DNA from: Pelodera strongyloides
Lineage: Eukaryota > Nematoda > Chromadorea > Rhabditida > Rhabditidae
NCBI GenBank assembly: GCA_036852015.1
Contig: JAANDG010000045.1
Location: 248,001 to 312,000, forward strand
Direction: 5' to 3'
DNA: 64,000 nucleotides
Positions 26,801 through 37,668 of this stretch are shown here, piece after piece. Under the pieces are notes generated by a model. The model made no database searches, was not told where the DNA came from, and was given only the letters and a program-made list of their open reading frames with translations. Position 1 is the stretch's first letter; every line of letters starts with the position of its first letter. A program made the translations under genes and the position numbers.

Positions 26801-27658
26801 GCACATGAATTCCACACCAGTTTTACATAGAATTCCACGGAGATTCAACATTCAAATATTTCAAACATACAGACTACAAAGTACAAACAAACTACAAGCT
26901 ACAAACCACTTTGTTCAACAAGTCTGTCGAGGGCGTTGAGTTCGGCTAACGGCCATCGTGTTGACACTCCCTCCTCCCATTTCTCCACTTCTGACGAGAT
27001 CTCACCGGAAAGCACCTAAAGAGAAACAGGCTTCCATAAATAAAATACAATGAAACTGATGCACCGCCACCATTAAAGCGATATAACAACCAGTTTTTAA
27101 AACGCCGATGGGCGTTCTACGAAAACACGACTAGACCAAGAAAATAGCGCAGTATCATCATATCTACATACACAACATGGGAATACTACGTTTAAAAAAG
27201 GCTGTTCTACCTCTGACCGCATTAACACAACTGCTTCTCTAGTTCGAATTAGTTGAAAGGTGACCAACCCCTTGTCTATAAATATAAAAGATCCAAGTCA
27301 CTAATTTTAATCAACCGGAACCGGAGTCTAAATCAAAGCAACAAACCTGGTCCAGCTTCTTTGATATTTTCTTGAAACATGCCGCGCAACACTTGTTCAT
27401 CTCACGGGGGAAGCCAAAGAACGAGGCGATAAATCTTTTCAATTTCTCGTCGGCATTCTTCCATTTTGGGGGCATTGTACGATTGGCCTTTGTCTAAAAG
27501 ATCGGTAAATAAAAAAACTACACCAGAACTAGAAGCAGTGAGGATATAGCAATTGAGCGGCGTCAAACGCCCTCGTTTGCCTGTTTGATGTCTGGACGGC
27601 TACAGTAATTATAACCAATCCAATCGCTGATAATTCATTTCTCAATAAGGCTCCTCTC

Positions 27659-27691
<33 letters not shown>

Positions 27692-30600
27692 GACTCCTAA
27701 ACTCTAGCTCCCAAACCCAAACTCGAAAAATGTAGAAAAAAACTCAGACTTCAGACCTACCTTTCTCTTCATTTGCTCACATAACCTCGTCAAGCACTTC
27801 TGACTACTCCTATTCCGAGTGACATCCTGATAACACCGATTACAGACTTTTATGTCAGTCACACGTGGGTCCACACCAAACACGTCGTACATTGATCTGA
27901 ACGAAATAAAACTTTCAAACTTCAAATGCCTTCATTTGGAGTGTTATTTCCGTTACATGTTTTGTGATGCCGCTTCATGAGTGAGGAGTACTTTATGTTT
28001 TCATCTCAAACTATTGCAAAATCCGCTACTTGAAGACCACAATAAAGGCAAATGTTTCCAACAATTACCACAAACAGGAAAGAATTTTCGGGGCGATAAT
28101 GTTGCGTTTATATTTTCCGTCTTACAAAAATACGCTAGAATTGTTGTGCCTGGGGTGAGGGCCACACAAACATTATTATTATTATAACAAAGATACTTAA
28201 TAGAATTACTAACATTAACCACAGACAAAAGAACGAAGAACAACAAAAGATTAAAAGAATACCTCGTCAAGACTCTCGCGTTCAATGATGCATCAATCTT
28301 CAAGTTGCACACAAAACACTTGCTCTCCATAGCCACGGACACTGAAAAAAGGAACAGCTAAGGTATTTCCAATATAAGCTTATATGTATGAAGGCACCGT
28401 CCGTCCGGCCGTCGAAATTTTTAAAGCCGTATTGTACCTCTTTGTGAAATTGCATATGATGCGCTTTTCCTATGTATCCTATGCAAAGTGTGCGCCCGAA
28501 GCTTGCCGGATGGGCACACACTTTGCATAGGATACATAGGAAATTCGTATCATATGCAAATTTCCCAATGTAGGTACAATACGGCTTTGATGTACCCAAT
28601 GATTTGCTTTGCACACACCCAGGGAAGCCAAGAACCACCCACCCTCGACCCTCGCACCTAGATGGCATAGAACCTTGGTTTGCAGTCGGGTGCGTTACAC
28701 ATTAGACGCTACACTCAGAATAAAACTATACAGTACCACTTCGCCCGCCCTGTTCGGCCAACTGCGGTTGTAGAGACACCAGGTCCTCCTCCCTAGGCAT
28801 CACCGGTGGACGATAACTCTTGCCCGGCTTGCGCGCCTTTCGCTTGTAAATGCTCTTGTAGTTCTGCTGCTTCTTGGTCAGATAGTAGTACCATACGACA
28901 TCCTTGACGCTCTAAAAACGGAAAGTTGATCAAACAAACTTGGAATATAAATAGTGAGAATAGGCAGCCTACAACCTTCTATTTTTAGAGCAAAGGACCT
29001 TAGGCTAGCTGGAGGGAACGGAACCTACACAGCTACCAGCCCGTGAAGGCTGGCCACTGCGCCAGCCCGCCACCACATACAACATCTCGCGAGAAACACC
29101 AGCGCAAGGATAGAGCGCGAACTCGATCGAAGTACAATTTACAATTACAATCTCAGGCATATGTGGAAGACCAAATTGCGACAGTAAAATAACCTAGTTC
29201 GCAACCACAGATAATAAATTATCACTCCGAAGAAGTCCCAAGTCCCAATTCTACAATTCATAACTAAAGTACCAGTCAATAAACAACAACTTCATAAAAA
29301 GTTATGAATTCGAACCACATGTGTAGATGACTCGCAAAGTTAAACAACAAGCCAAGGAATGAAGGGAACACACCTTTTCTTCGAGGAACATCTTTATCGC
29401 CGCAAAATTCTTTCCATAGATGGCAAATTTGTTGTTGAAAAGCTGTTTCTCCTGACTGGTCCACGAATTCTTGAACTCCTCGACTCTGAAGTAGTAACGA
29501 TCTTATTATATAAAGGAGAAGAGTTTACTTGGTCTTTTGTTTGTATGCACGCAACGAAATCCTTTCATAAAGAAAATTTTCTATTCACAATCGAATGAGA
29601 ATACATATACAAAAATCTTTGCCGCTGACGGGATTCGAACCCACAGCAGCACACAATCTCTCGCTTCACAGTCCAACGCTCTACCTGCTAAGATATGCTA
29701 GCTTATCACAAGGATAATCCTCTGCCCTACATATGGACCTTCAATGGCAAATTTGCATGGTAGCGTTAGTCGAGTGGACATCCAAACTGATTATTATACG
29801 TTTCCACAATCAGAGACGTGTGAATGTGTGGGAGGAGAAAGAGACGAGAGTTAACTTTTTAAATTGTAGCAATCCTTTTTTTAAATAGGGAAACAATCGG
29901 CCGAAGGCCGATTCCTCCAGTCGGAGAAGAGCCCGTAGGGCTCTTCGAACGGCTGGTAAATATTATAAATCCGTGCAAGTTAACAACAACAAAACATCGA
30001 ACACCCGCAACTTTGAACTTTGCAGTGGACAACCAATGCTGACAAATATACTAGTATTATTAAACACAAGTTCCCACGCAGAAATACACGCCACTCATCT
30101 TTGCAATCTGTACTCTCCACTATACAACACTCTGATAAGTTCTTTTCGCTCCCAAACATATCCATTATTTCCCAGTTGTGTTAGCCAAAACTTAATGTTT
30201 CAAAGACAACATTAAACCTCGTTTGATATTTAGACACTAGTCCGCTAGGTCCCGTATTTTGTTTACAGAATAAAAAAAGTGCAAATAGTGCAAAAGTTGT
30301 TAATTTTGGATAATTTCCAAACTCGAAATTGAAAAGGCAAGCAGATGACTCGAGTATATTATATCTCACAAACAATGCGTCAACAACAAAATCACATCAC
30401 GAATGTCAAATCTATAGAACAAAATAACGCCAAGATTGTGGGATAAATGGTCATGGTCTTTCTGCACAACTGCATTCTCACATATTCGCCCATCATGTTC
30501 CAAAGTGGGGTACATGAAAAATTTCACAAACTATGTGCCGTAACGCTTGAAAGGGAAAATCTCACCTTCTCTTGTACGTGGCACCCTCATCCCTCGCTCG

Positions 30601-33600
30601 ATTGTTATTGTTCTCAAAATAGTCGTTCTTCCACTCCTGCAAACTCGGCACGATGGCCGCCGACCGCCGCATACGTAAGTCATCATCGCCCTTAAACATA
30701 TAAAAGTCTTAAAAAAACAAAACAAAAATGCCCGAACAAAACCAGAACCAGAGGCCATATTCGTCACTCATTTCCCTATGGGGAATTCGAATTTCCCGTC
30801 TTTTTCTCTGCGTGTCTCGCGTTAGAACACTATTTTCTGTCCCCAGGGACCGAATCAGAGTGGCGGATATGGCGTCTGACCCCCCAGACTAAAGAGGTCA
30901 AGTATTTTTTTTTCAGTTTACGAGGACTGCACATTGCCTACGCCCACCTTCGGGCAAGATAAAAAGTGTTTGAAACAAACCCTTTTCAACAGCTCGTAAA
31001 AATAAACAACAGCACGATTATCATAAAATCATTGGAAATGTGAAACATACAGTCTCTGGGAGTAACACTGTTTTTTTTTCTTACCATATTTGCTCTCCCT
31101 TCCTCTCTCTCTCTCTCTCTCTCGAAAGCATTTCCAATAACCATAAACCATCAACTCACCCTTTCCCCTTCCGGGAGCTGAGCAAAGTTCATCGATCTTC
31201 TAAACGCCCTCTCTGATCTTTCACCACGTTCGTTTTCTTCTCGCTGCTTTTTTAATTCGGGGAATGTTGCCTCGAAAATATCGCGATGCGCAAGCTCAGT
31301 CTTCCTTAAAATTGGGTTTCAAAATACTTCGTTGTCAGAAGAATCGTCTCTTAGGATACCCTTTGTTTATGTGTGTTTTCAAGTATGCATCAATAAACTA
31401 TTTTCAAGATTTAAAGCGGAATTCCAAATGTTATAAAAATGCGCTGGACTAGCGTTTCCTTGTTTCCCAGGTATTAGATGTAGACTCCCGTGTCCAGTGC
31501 TAGTCTAATACATATGATGGAATACAGTAATTCACCATCCATTTCGCCAACCACATGCCATACCTCTTTAACTGGAAACAAGCTACAAAGTCAGCGGTCA
31601 GATCTACAAACTACAGTAAACAAACGTCCAAAAACACTCACTTTCGCTTCGAACTATTTTCCCACTTTGAAACCCTTTCCGTCCACGCTTCGAACACTTG
31701 CTCGTATCGTTCCGTATTGTACTGAACAGAAACAAATTTAATATCGAGATGGATGAAATCGTAATCTTCAACAAAAGCCATTTGGGAATGATAAAGTCCT
31801 CGTAAATAAGTAGTCCTCGTAAATTGCAAAATACTTTACCTGTTGAGTCTGTGAGCTGTCTCTTCGAGGATTTTGTGTTTTATTAAAACTTCTGTATACC
31901 ACACGACACTCGGGGTGCTTTATTAAAACTTCTGCACGACACACGACACTCGGGGTGCAGTAATACATAAGTATTTAACATAAATAAAATCACTTTGAAA
32001 AAGCCTGTTTAGAACGTGAGGTTCCTATTGAGAATGGAAAGAACTGATCCACAAATATGCGTTATTTTTTTTTAGCTTTTGCCCGCTTTGCACACGAGAT
32101 CGGCACACAGGGTCTGTCTTCCGTTGAAGCTTTCAACTTCCAAATGTGATAAGCTAGCAATCCAAGGCAAAGCAAAGGCACATGCACAAGCAGGTTATAC
32201 TTTACTAGGCCGCGTAATACTAAAGCAATTGGATTGTATAACTCATGCATCTAGCAATGAAAATGTTAGCAAAAAGCACACCGCTAATGGCCAGCAACTG
32301 GGCATGCAAATGGAACAAAACACACATGCAGCTGTGTTCAAAATCGCCTTTTGCAGAAAAACAACATATGTGTTCGCTGTGAAATCCTTAGAGTGGCTAT
32401 TCTGCTAACTTCATTCAAAACTGGTAAATATCGTGATGCAGAACGCAGAAGAGCAAACACAAGTACAAAGCCCCATCGTGCAATTTATATCTATCCACGT
32501 TGCTACATCACTGCTTTGCTCCCCGGCACAAGCGCCGACATGCACCATGCACGACACTAGCTGACTGATTTATGTCAAATTCTCCTGATTTCTGCTTGAT
32601 TTCTGTCAAATTCTCCTGATTTCTGCTTACGTCAGCACGTTAGGCGCCTCCACACGGGCATATGTTCATGATTTTAAGATTGTTTTCACTACTGTGTTAC
32701 TTGACGTGTTATCTTTAACAAACCCCGAGGTGTAGTTGATTAGCTATGGGTAAGCAAGGGTGCAGGCATCAGCTTTACGATAGCGGTGAGGTGAGGTAAA
32801 ACTTTAAGCATGCACATATAGCGATCAAACTATCACAATAAAGCTGAACTAAAAATGGTGCAGCTGGGTTGACATTTGAGGTGCTTCTCTAATTCTCTCC
32901 ACACAACATCCACACTCTATCATGTATATACCTTCTCGCGTTTCTCCCTAGCGAGACGTTCGTTTCGCATTCTGTTCAGCAGTGTTGGTCTCAGCAATTC
33001 CCACTCATCGAAGAGCTCAGCGACTCCGGGGGCTTCCCACGGCTCGACATAGAGCGGCTGCAGGGCATTTGTATTGTTTATGTTGGTTTTTTTTGTTCAT
33101 CTTTTATCATGGTATATCATTTTCTGGTGCCGCAACACTAGGTTATAAGTGTACTACCATAGTGTTCGTTTCAATGTTTAATTGCACCCTAATGATTATT
33201 TCATCTTACAAGTTCTTGGACCAACTTACTTAACCAAGGTTCTTAGTGTGTCGACTGTCGACATAAGTTATGCGACAGAGTGTCATTGTGTCACCAATGA
33301 ATTTCTTGATATTCCTACCACGCATAAAGGAATAAACATTTCAGATTGAGGTTACTTATGTCTGATACTTATATCTGACTACGCATGAGTATCAGCAGTA
33401 AAGCAGATATCCGAAAACGGAAGAATAGCAAACAAAACACGGGAAATTTATATGAATCCAGTGAAACATTGGACTATAAATTCGTGTTTTTTGTCTAACA
33501 CCCGAACAATTTTTTACAGCAATCCATCCATAAAAGCCTAGAGAGAAGTCAACAAAGATCAAAATAATATAATCAATAAATCTGTCACCTGCCAACAGGA

Positions 33601-36600
33601 AACAGATTCAGTATATCTCAATAGATAGCAACATTATAAAACCATATCATCCTAAAAAGGCTTACCGGCCAAAACTCCAGTAACCGCTTCTCGCCCACAT
33701 CCTTAGCTTTGTTAGCTTCATTTTGTCGGAATATCTTTTCTGCTAGTGGCATCTCTTCCTCCATTTCATACTCCACATCGCTGTCGCTGTTCTCGTCACC
33801 CTCATGCGCTTTCAGCTGCATCTTGTTGACGAATATTATTGGGTAATTCAAACACTCTTGTTTTTTAACATTACTGACCTCCCGTAGTATTATCTACACT
33901 ACTATACTTCAGGTAAAAATAAATTTGGTCATATGCGCACCACAACTGCAAAAAAAGAAAGATAAACAAATGTACGGCCAGAAGACCGGATGTGAGATAA
34001 TGCACGTAAGTGAATTTCAAGTCCTGGTACAATGCACAGCTAGGTTAAAGCGGCATAAAATCCGGTTATTTAAAAATCTTGGCGCCTTTGCATACAATAT
34101 GTGGGAATGTAGTTGTCTAACATACATTTCACACTTTCAGAAACCGGCCGTTGTATCGCTTTAACCGATTCCCAAACTCGAACTACCTGTTTCAGGGCCT
34201 CCATCCTCTTCTGCAGTGTGGCAATGTGGATTTCCTTATCCTTCTTCTCCTTTTCAATTTGCTCCAATTTCTCCGAGATCACTCGCTTCTCCGGAAGCTG
34301 AACTCCCACTATTAAAGCGAAATACAGGCCGGTTTTTGAAACATATCGAGTTTTCGAAACAAACCGGCCGGTATTTCGCTTTAAAGGTTAAAGCTAGTAC
34401 TGTCCTTCAGGGAACCCCTAAGGGGTCCCCGATCTGGTTTACCAAAGAAGTGCGGCCCAGATTTAGAGGTCATCTTTGATTACGAAATGGGTGACCAATG
34501 CTAACCACTACAACACCGGCTGGTTATGGTAAACGGTTCTCGCAGCCGAATACGGGAGATGGTTGTTGCAAAGTAGGTGAAAACAGCATTTCCATTATAA
34601 TTATAAGATGTGAAAGGTTCGTTTTATGCAGAAACATGTACTGTGACTGTGCATCTGCTCTACGTAAGATATTGTAATAAAAACATCATGCTTCATTCTC
34701 CACATATTAACCGATGTGCTCCGAGACATTAATTCGACGAAGGTTCATTAGACAATGATAATTGAAAACCAAATCCGCCAATTACATGAGTCCTCATCCT
34801 CTTTCACTTCACGCACTAGCGCACTACTACTGGTTTTATAAAAGAAAAAACAAGAAGATGTCCCAACTTTTCCTTAATAAATAAGTAAATGGCACAAACC
34901 TCTGGCTTCTTCACTTCGACCACTTCATCCGGACTATTCGCTGCGGCTGCAGGCGACGGTTGCACCACAGCATTTTCGTTGTTCACGTCAACTCGCAAGG
35001 TTTGAGCTGAAAGTCGAAATTTAGAGTTAGAGGGCGACAACCCCGCGTTGCCACACACCGTCACATAAAGCAAAACTGCCTTCGCGTGCAATTACAATTA
35101 CATACAAATAAATTGCGTCATAGCCCAGGCCCTAAGCCCGCCGAAATTACGAATTAGAAAGTTGCATAAATTTGGAGAGTTCATGGCTGAGCCACATCCC
35201 GATTCGATATTAGGCAGAAAACTCGGTGGCTCGGTGGTGGTACGGGAAACACAGCAGAAACGTAGCACAAATAGACAAATTTGCCGAACCAACTCCGGAC
35301 TCACCGACGAGGTTTACGCCCTGAATTGCGTACCATTTTGCCAAGATGGACATATCAATTTGTATATAATAGGTGGACAACAGTAAGTTGCATATAATCG
35401 GTGGATAACAGTAATTTGCATATAAGAGACGGACACCGCAATTTGCATATAATAGGTGTTCCTGCATTATATCATATATATCACATACCTGGCGGAATCA
35501 ATGTCGGCGCAGGTCTCCTCGGCTGCTGTTGTTGTTGCTGGGGCTGATTGTCCAGGTTGGACATCAAAGAAGGTCTTCTTGGTGGTTCTAGCAATTGAAT
35601 ACTGGGCTTCGGTCGGGGAGGAGGGGGAGGCGGGGGCGGTGGAGTGTCTCGTACCCGTTGCTGCAAATATATAAATAATAATAATAATAATTCAAAGATC
35701 GGTCGAGCACATAGTGGTGACTCAACACAGCTTATGAGTATTCATGACTATTGGCGTTTTTGTGTATACTCTATATTAAGACATTATTTCTTCTATTTTA
35801 TAAGTCAGCGTCTGCCTACGTCTATTCCCACGTCATTTACTTCAATGTGAGTGTGACCAATGGCATCAATATATAAACAAAACTGCATAACGCTATTCAA
35901 TTACGAAAAAAAACATATGAACGAACAGAACTTAGCTAAAGAAAACGCATAAAGAAAGAGAAAAGGAATAATAATTATATGCCTACCCTCAACAGCTGAG
36001 AAGTCGACGCAGCAATAAGTGGACTGGCACTTCCTTGTGTTAGTCGATTTTGCTGCTGCTGCTGCTGTTGTTGCTGTAAATGTTGCAGCAACAACTTGTT
36101 CTGTGCTTCGATCAAAGCCGACTTTTGTGCCTAAACAACAAAACCCTTCATAAAAAAGTTACAAACAAAGCCGAGACCCCAAAGTAGGTACTTGGAAGTG
36201 GTAAACTCCCTCATACAACTCATCGTCGTCATACTTCATGATTTAACATTCGCATACAACATACAATAATAAAATATGTACATTCATGTAAAGCGGTGCG
36301 GCACGTCGTTTAAAACATATGCTGAGTAACTAAAATTTACATACACATAATGCACGTAAACCCAGTTGAGCTTGAGTAACATACGTTTCAGAAACCACAT
36401 GCAACACTGCTTTAAAAATGCGACAAAAAATTAGATATCAAAAAGGCTCGACACATTTAAACTGGACCATTAGACCAACCTCAGTAGAAGCTGAAGTAGC
36501 TGGCAGTTGTTGCTGTTGTTGTTGTGCAAGTTGCACTTGTTGTGCAACAGCTGCCATCGCAGCATTTTTCTGTTGTGTTTGCTGGTTATTCAGCAACTGC

Positions 36601-37640
36601 ATAAATGCTTGCAGTTGTTGTTGCTGTAGCTGCTGCTGAAGTTGCATCTGTTGTTGACTTGCAAGCATGGCAGTTGGATTAGTCATCTAAATTATTCACA
36701 GTTACCTATACTATAAATAAAATTAAAGCAGAACTGTATTTGGTTTGTGAAACATGGAATTATGTGCAATATTCGCAAAACGGGCATAGAAATTTGGCAC
36801 AAAATGCATGGGAATGCAGTTTGCCCAACGTACGTTTCACAAATCATGATATAGCGCTTCAAGGATATTATTCGTCATTTATGTGCAAAGTGTTTGCGAA
36901 TAATATTTACATGGTTAGTCCGAAACCGGGCAAAAAAAAATACAAAATGCAAAAAAAAACCTAGACCCACCGTTCCAAGTCCGAGCATCTGCATCGTCTG
37001 CTGCATCAACGCTGCTAAATTACAAATATTATTAAACAAAACTCTTTGACACAAACATGCCCCATACAACTAGGATAGGAGCAATTAATCCATTTCCGAT
37101 TTAACAAAACGAAAAACAAACGTAAACTCCAAAAGCAGTTACCACGGTACGTAGTGGAAATAAACACCCCGTCTAGTTGACTAGCTACGACAACATTTAC
37201 AGTGGTATAACAGCCAGTTTTTGAAAAGTACACGCTGCATTCTCAATACGCAAAAAAACTGAGCGATTTTTATTCTAATCATACTGATTTGCATATGACG
37301 CACTGAGGAATACAGTGTAGCGATTCAATATCTGTCTCAAAAACCGGCTGTTACCGCTCTTTAGATTAGTTTAGAAATTGAAGCAAGTTAAAGCGAAATG
37401 CTAGCCCCTTTGGAAAATTTGCATATGATGAGCAAATCCTATGTATCCTATGCTAATTTTGTACGATCGTCCACGGCAATCGTACAAAATTAGCATAGGA
37501 TGCATAGGATTTGCTTATCATATGCAAATTTTCCAAAGAGGCTAGCATTTCGCTTTAAAATAAATACCCTGTTGTTGTTGTTGTTGATATTGTGCGGGAT
37601 CAACCGCTGGGGCGGGAGTACCGCTCCCAGAAGGAAACAT
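11866..37640 (-). CDS. gei-8: NCoR/SMRT-type nuclear receptor corepressor (GEI-8 orthologue), complete
   Basis: Scaffold that binds repressed transcription factors and activates HDAC3-type deacetylase. Exons 5' to 3': 37568-37640, 36971-37014, 36480-36686, 35987-36130, 35489-35660, 34900-35006, 34187-34297, 33666-33815, 32932-33057, 31642-31721, 31160-31304, 30566-30690, 29374-29485, 28737-28911, 28263-28341, 27761-27896, 27347-27493, 26907-27015, 24549-24708, 24033-24147, 23344-23494, 22839-22999, 22313-22520, 22029-22096, 21644-21799, 21262-21379, 20951-21024, 20532-20609, 19756-20037, 19290-19373, 17268-17342, 16808-16921, 16086-16256, 15844-15924, 15225-15379, 14829-14991, 14425-14553, 14114-14155, 13753-13888, 13503-13642, 13286-13339, 12924-13109, 12670-12763, 12317-12374, 11866-11968. 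They join in phase to 1,865 aa. Domains: Gln-rich N-terminus 1-210; coiled coil 250-286; deacetylase-activating region and SANT1 379-552 (KSVKDVVWYYYLTKKQQNYK); Cys-rich segment 597-701; SANT2 732-775 (CGRTGEECRRQW); GSITQGTP at 1008-1015, an NCoR repeat motif; Gln-rich coiled coils about 1035-1460; C-terminal EPLSDDDE. Confidence 0.93.
12582..12643 (+). repeat. Short Helitron-like remnant
   Basis: Begins CTTATTATATAAAGGAGAAG, identical to the 5' end of the Helitrons at 29501 and 41748. It then jumps to a CGCCTCAGGCG hairpin followed by GCGATAGCC and CTCTGG. It looks like an internal deletion derivative of a relative with a different 3' hairpin. It lies in a gei-8 intron. Confidence 0.6.
15647..15826. 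repeat. TTAA-type MITE, family A, copy 3
   Basis: AAAGCAAAATACCGGCCGG at the left and CCGGCCGGTATTTCGCTTTAA at the right, with a TATGCAAATGAACATAAATT interior. It lies in the gei-8 intron 15380-15843. Confidence 0.85.
17343..19289. other. 1.95-kb gei-8 intron
   Basis: Contains CT-rich simple sequence (17500-17700, repeated CTCTCT), a MITE at 18214-18394 with CACGTG in its right end, and otherwise plain AT-rich sequence. Small open frames on the plus strand (for example 18174-18467) run through the MITE and are not credible. Confidence 0.65.
18214..18394. repeat. MITE, family D (CACGTG-bearing ends)
   Basis: The left end GGCACGATACATGGTTTTGG and the right end CCACGTGTGCCACACCGTTTT are imperfect inverted repeats. 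The interior has paired ATGCAAATT / AATTTGCAT. The right end contains the palindromic E-box CACGTG at 18373-18378. Confidence 0.7.
20329..20508. repeat. TTAA-type MITE, family A, copy 4
   Basis: AAGCGAAATACCTGCCGGG to CCGGCCGGTGTTTCGCTTTAA. The interior is in the opposite orientation to copy 3 (ACGTATTTATGCTAATTTGC first). It lies in a gei-8 intron. Confidence 0.85.
24798..26757. mobile_element. Putative ~2-kb DNA element in the SANT2 intron of gei-8
   Basis: The ends are imperfect inverted repeats. The left begins near GCTGACCTTTCGCTGGCGTG; the reverse complement of the right end reads CAGGTCACGCTTCGCTGGCG, with CGCTGGCGTGC and GTCATTTA shared. Behind each end lie further GC-rich inverted words (GGTCACGCGTGC, GTGCCGCA). 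The insert accounts for most of the 2.2-kb intron that splits SANT2 between exons 24549-24708 and 26907-27015. Inside are short coding-like stretches bounded by good splice signals (for example 25310-25375 and 25919-25990), but I could not join them into one frame. No transposase is recognised. Confidence 0.5.
28421..28590. repeat. Palindromic MITE, family C, copy 1
   Basis: TTAAAGCCGTATTGTACCTC at the left and GAGGTACAAT-like ACGGCTTT at the right; the arms continue through GCATATGAT and CCTATGTATCCTATGCAAA on one side and their inverse on the other, around a CGAAGCTTGCCGG core. Nearly fully self-complementary over 170 bp. It lies in the gei-8 intron 28342-28736. Confidence 0.85.
29501..29956 (+). 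mobile_element. Non-autonomous Helitron, copy A
   Basis: Begins 5'-TC (TCTTATTATATAAAGG) directly after an A and ends CTGG directly before a T. Upstream of that end is a GAGCCCgtaGGGCTC hairpin, nine bases before CTGG, plus a second hairpin CGGCCGAAGGCCG. These are the structural marks of Helitrons: insertion between A and T, no terminal inverted repeats, a 3' hairpin and CTRR end. No Rep/helicase frame, 456 bp. The interior carries a tRNA-like block on the minus strand (29621-29700). It lies in the gei-8 intron before SANT1. Confidence 0.8.
29621..29700 (-). repeat. tRNA(His)-like block inside Helitron copy A
   Basis: On the minus strand: A-box-like AGCAGGTAGAGCG, anticodon loop CTGTGAA (GTG, His), then a long insertion and a B box GGTTCGAATCC. 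The overlong variable region and repeated occurrence argue for a mobile tRNA relic rather than a working tRNA gene. Confidence 0.6.
31722..32931. other. 1.2-kb gei-8 intron
   Basis: It separates the exon coding for the segment from residue 379 on from the preceding exon. It contains the tandem duplications noted at 31878 and 32577. No coding or RNA feature recognised. Confidence 0.6.
31878..31962. repeat. Tandem duplication of about 40 bp in a gei-8 intron
   Basis: TTTATTAAAACTTCTG followed by CACACGACACTCGGGGTGC occurs twice in succession. Nearby, TCAAATTCTCCTGATTTCTG is also duplicated (32577, 32606). No function visible. Confidence 0.75.
34045..34164. repeat. TTAA-flanked MITE, AAAGCGGCATAAAATCCGG type
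   Basis: TTAAAGCGGCATAAAATCCGG at the left and CCGGCCGTTGTATCGCTTTAA at the right, 120 bp. It lies in a gei-8 intron about 20 nt from the donor of the coiled-coil exon 34187-34297. Confidence 0.8.
34312..34384. repeat. TTAA-flanked MITE, family A, 73-bp deletion derivative
   Basis: Only the two ends remain: TTAAAGCGAAATACAGGCCGG and CCGGCCGGTATTTCGCTTTAA, separated by a few tens of bases. It lies 14 nt from the acceptor of exon 34187-34297. Confidence 0.85.
35371..35461 (+). repeat. Tandem repeat of about 29 bp, three to four units
   Basis: Units built on ATAGGTGGACAACAGTAA and TTGCATATAA repeat with small changes in a gei-8 intron. No coding meaning. Confidence 0.7.
36288..36415. repeat. 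MITE, family D relative
   Basis: TAAAGCGGTGCGGCACGTCG at the left and AAACCACATGCAACACTGCTTTAA at the right form inverted ends around a short AT-rich core. It lies in a gei-8 intron next to exon 36480-36686. Confidence 0.7.
37388..37558. repeat. 171-bp near-perfect palindromic MITE, family B, copy 1
   Basis: TTAAAGCGAAATGCTAGCCC to GGCTAGCATTTCGCTTTAA. Each arm runs through TTTGGAAAATTTGCATATGA and CCTATGTATCCTATGCTAAT, with a short core containing GTCCACGGC. It lies in the first coding intron of gei-8, 10 bp from exon 1. The second copy is at 62128 with the core reversed. Confidence 0.9.
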
Positions 37641-37662
37641 CCCTCAATCCTCAATCGAAAAG

Positions 37663-37668
37663 CTGAAA
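37663..37668 (-). promoter_or_regulatory. gei-8: Acceptor site upstream of the gei-8 start codon (candidate SL trans-splice site)
   Basis: TTTCAG on the minus strand lies 22 nt before the ATG at 37640. I see no convincing upstream exon, so it may receive a spliced leader. It could equally be the 3' end of a 5'-UTR intron. Confidence 0.5.

Noticed and set aside
29621..29700. Functional tRNA(His) gene
   Set aside because: The variable region is far too long, and the block recurs as part of a mobile element.
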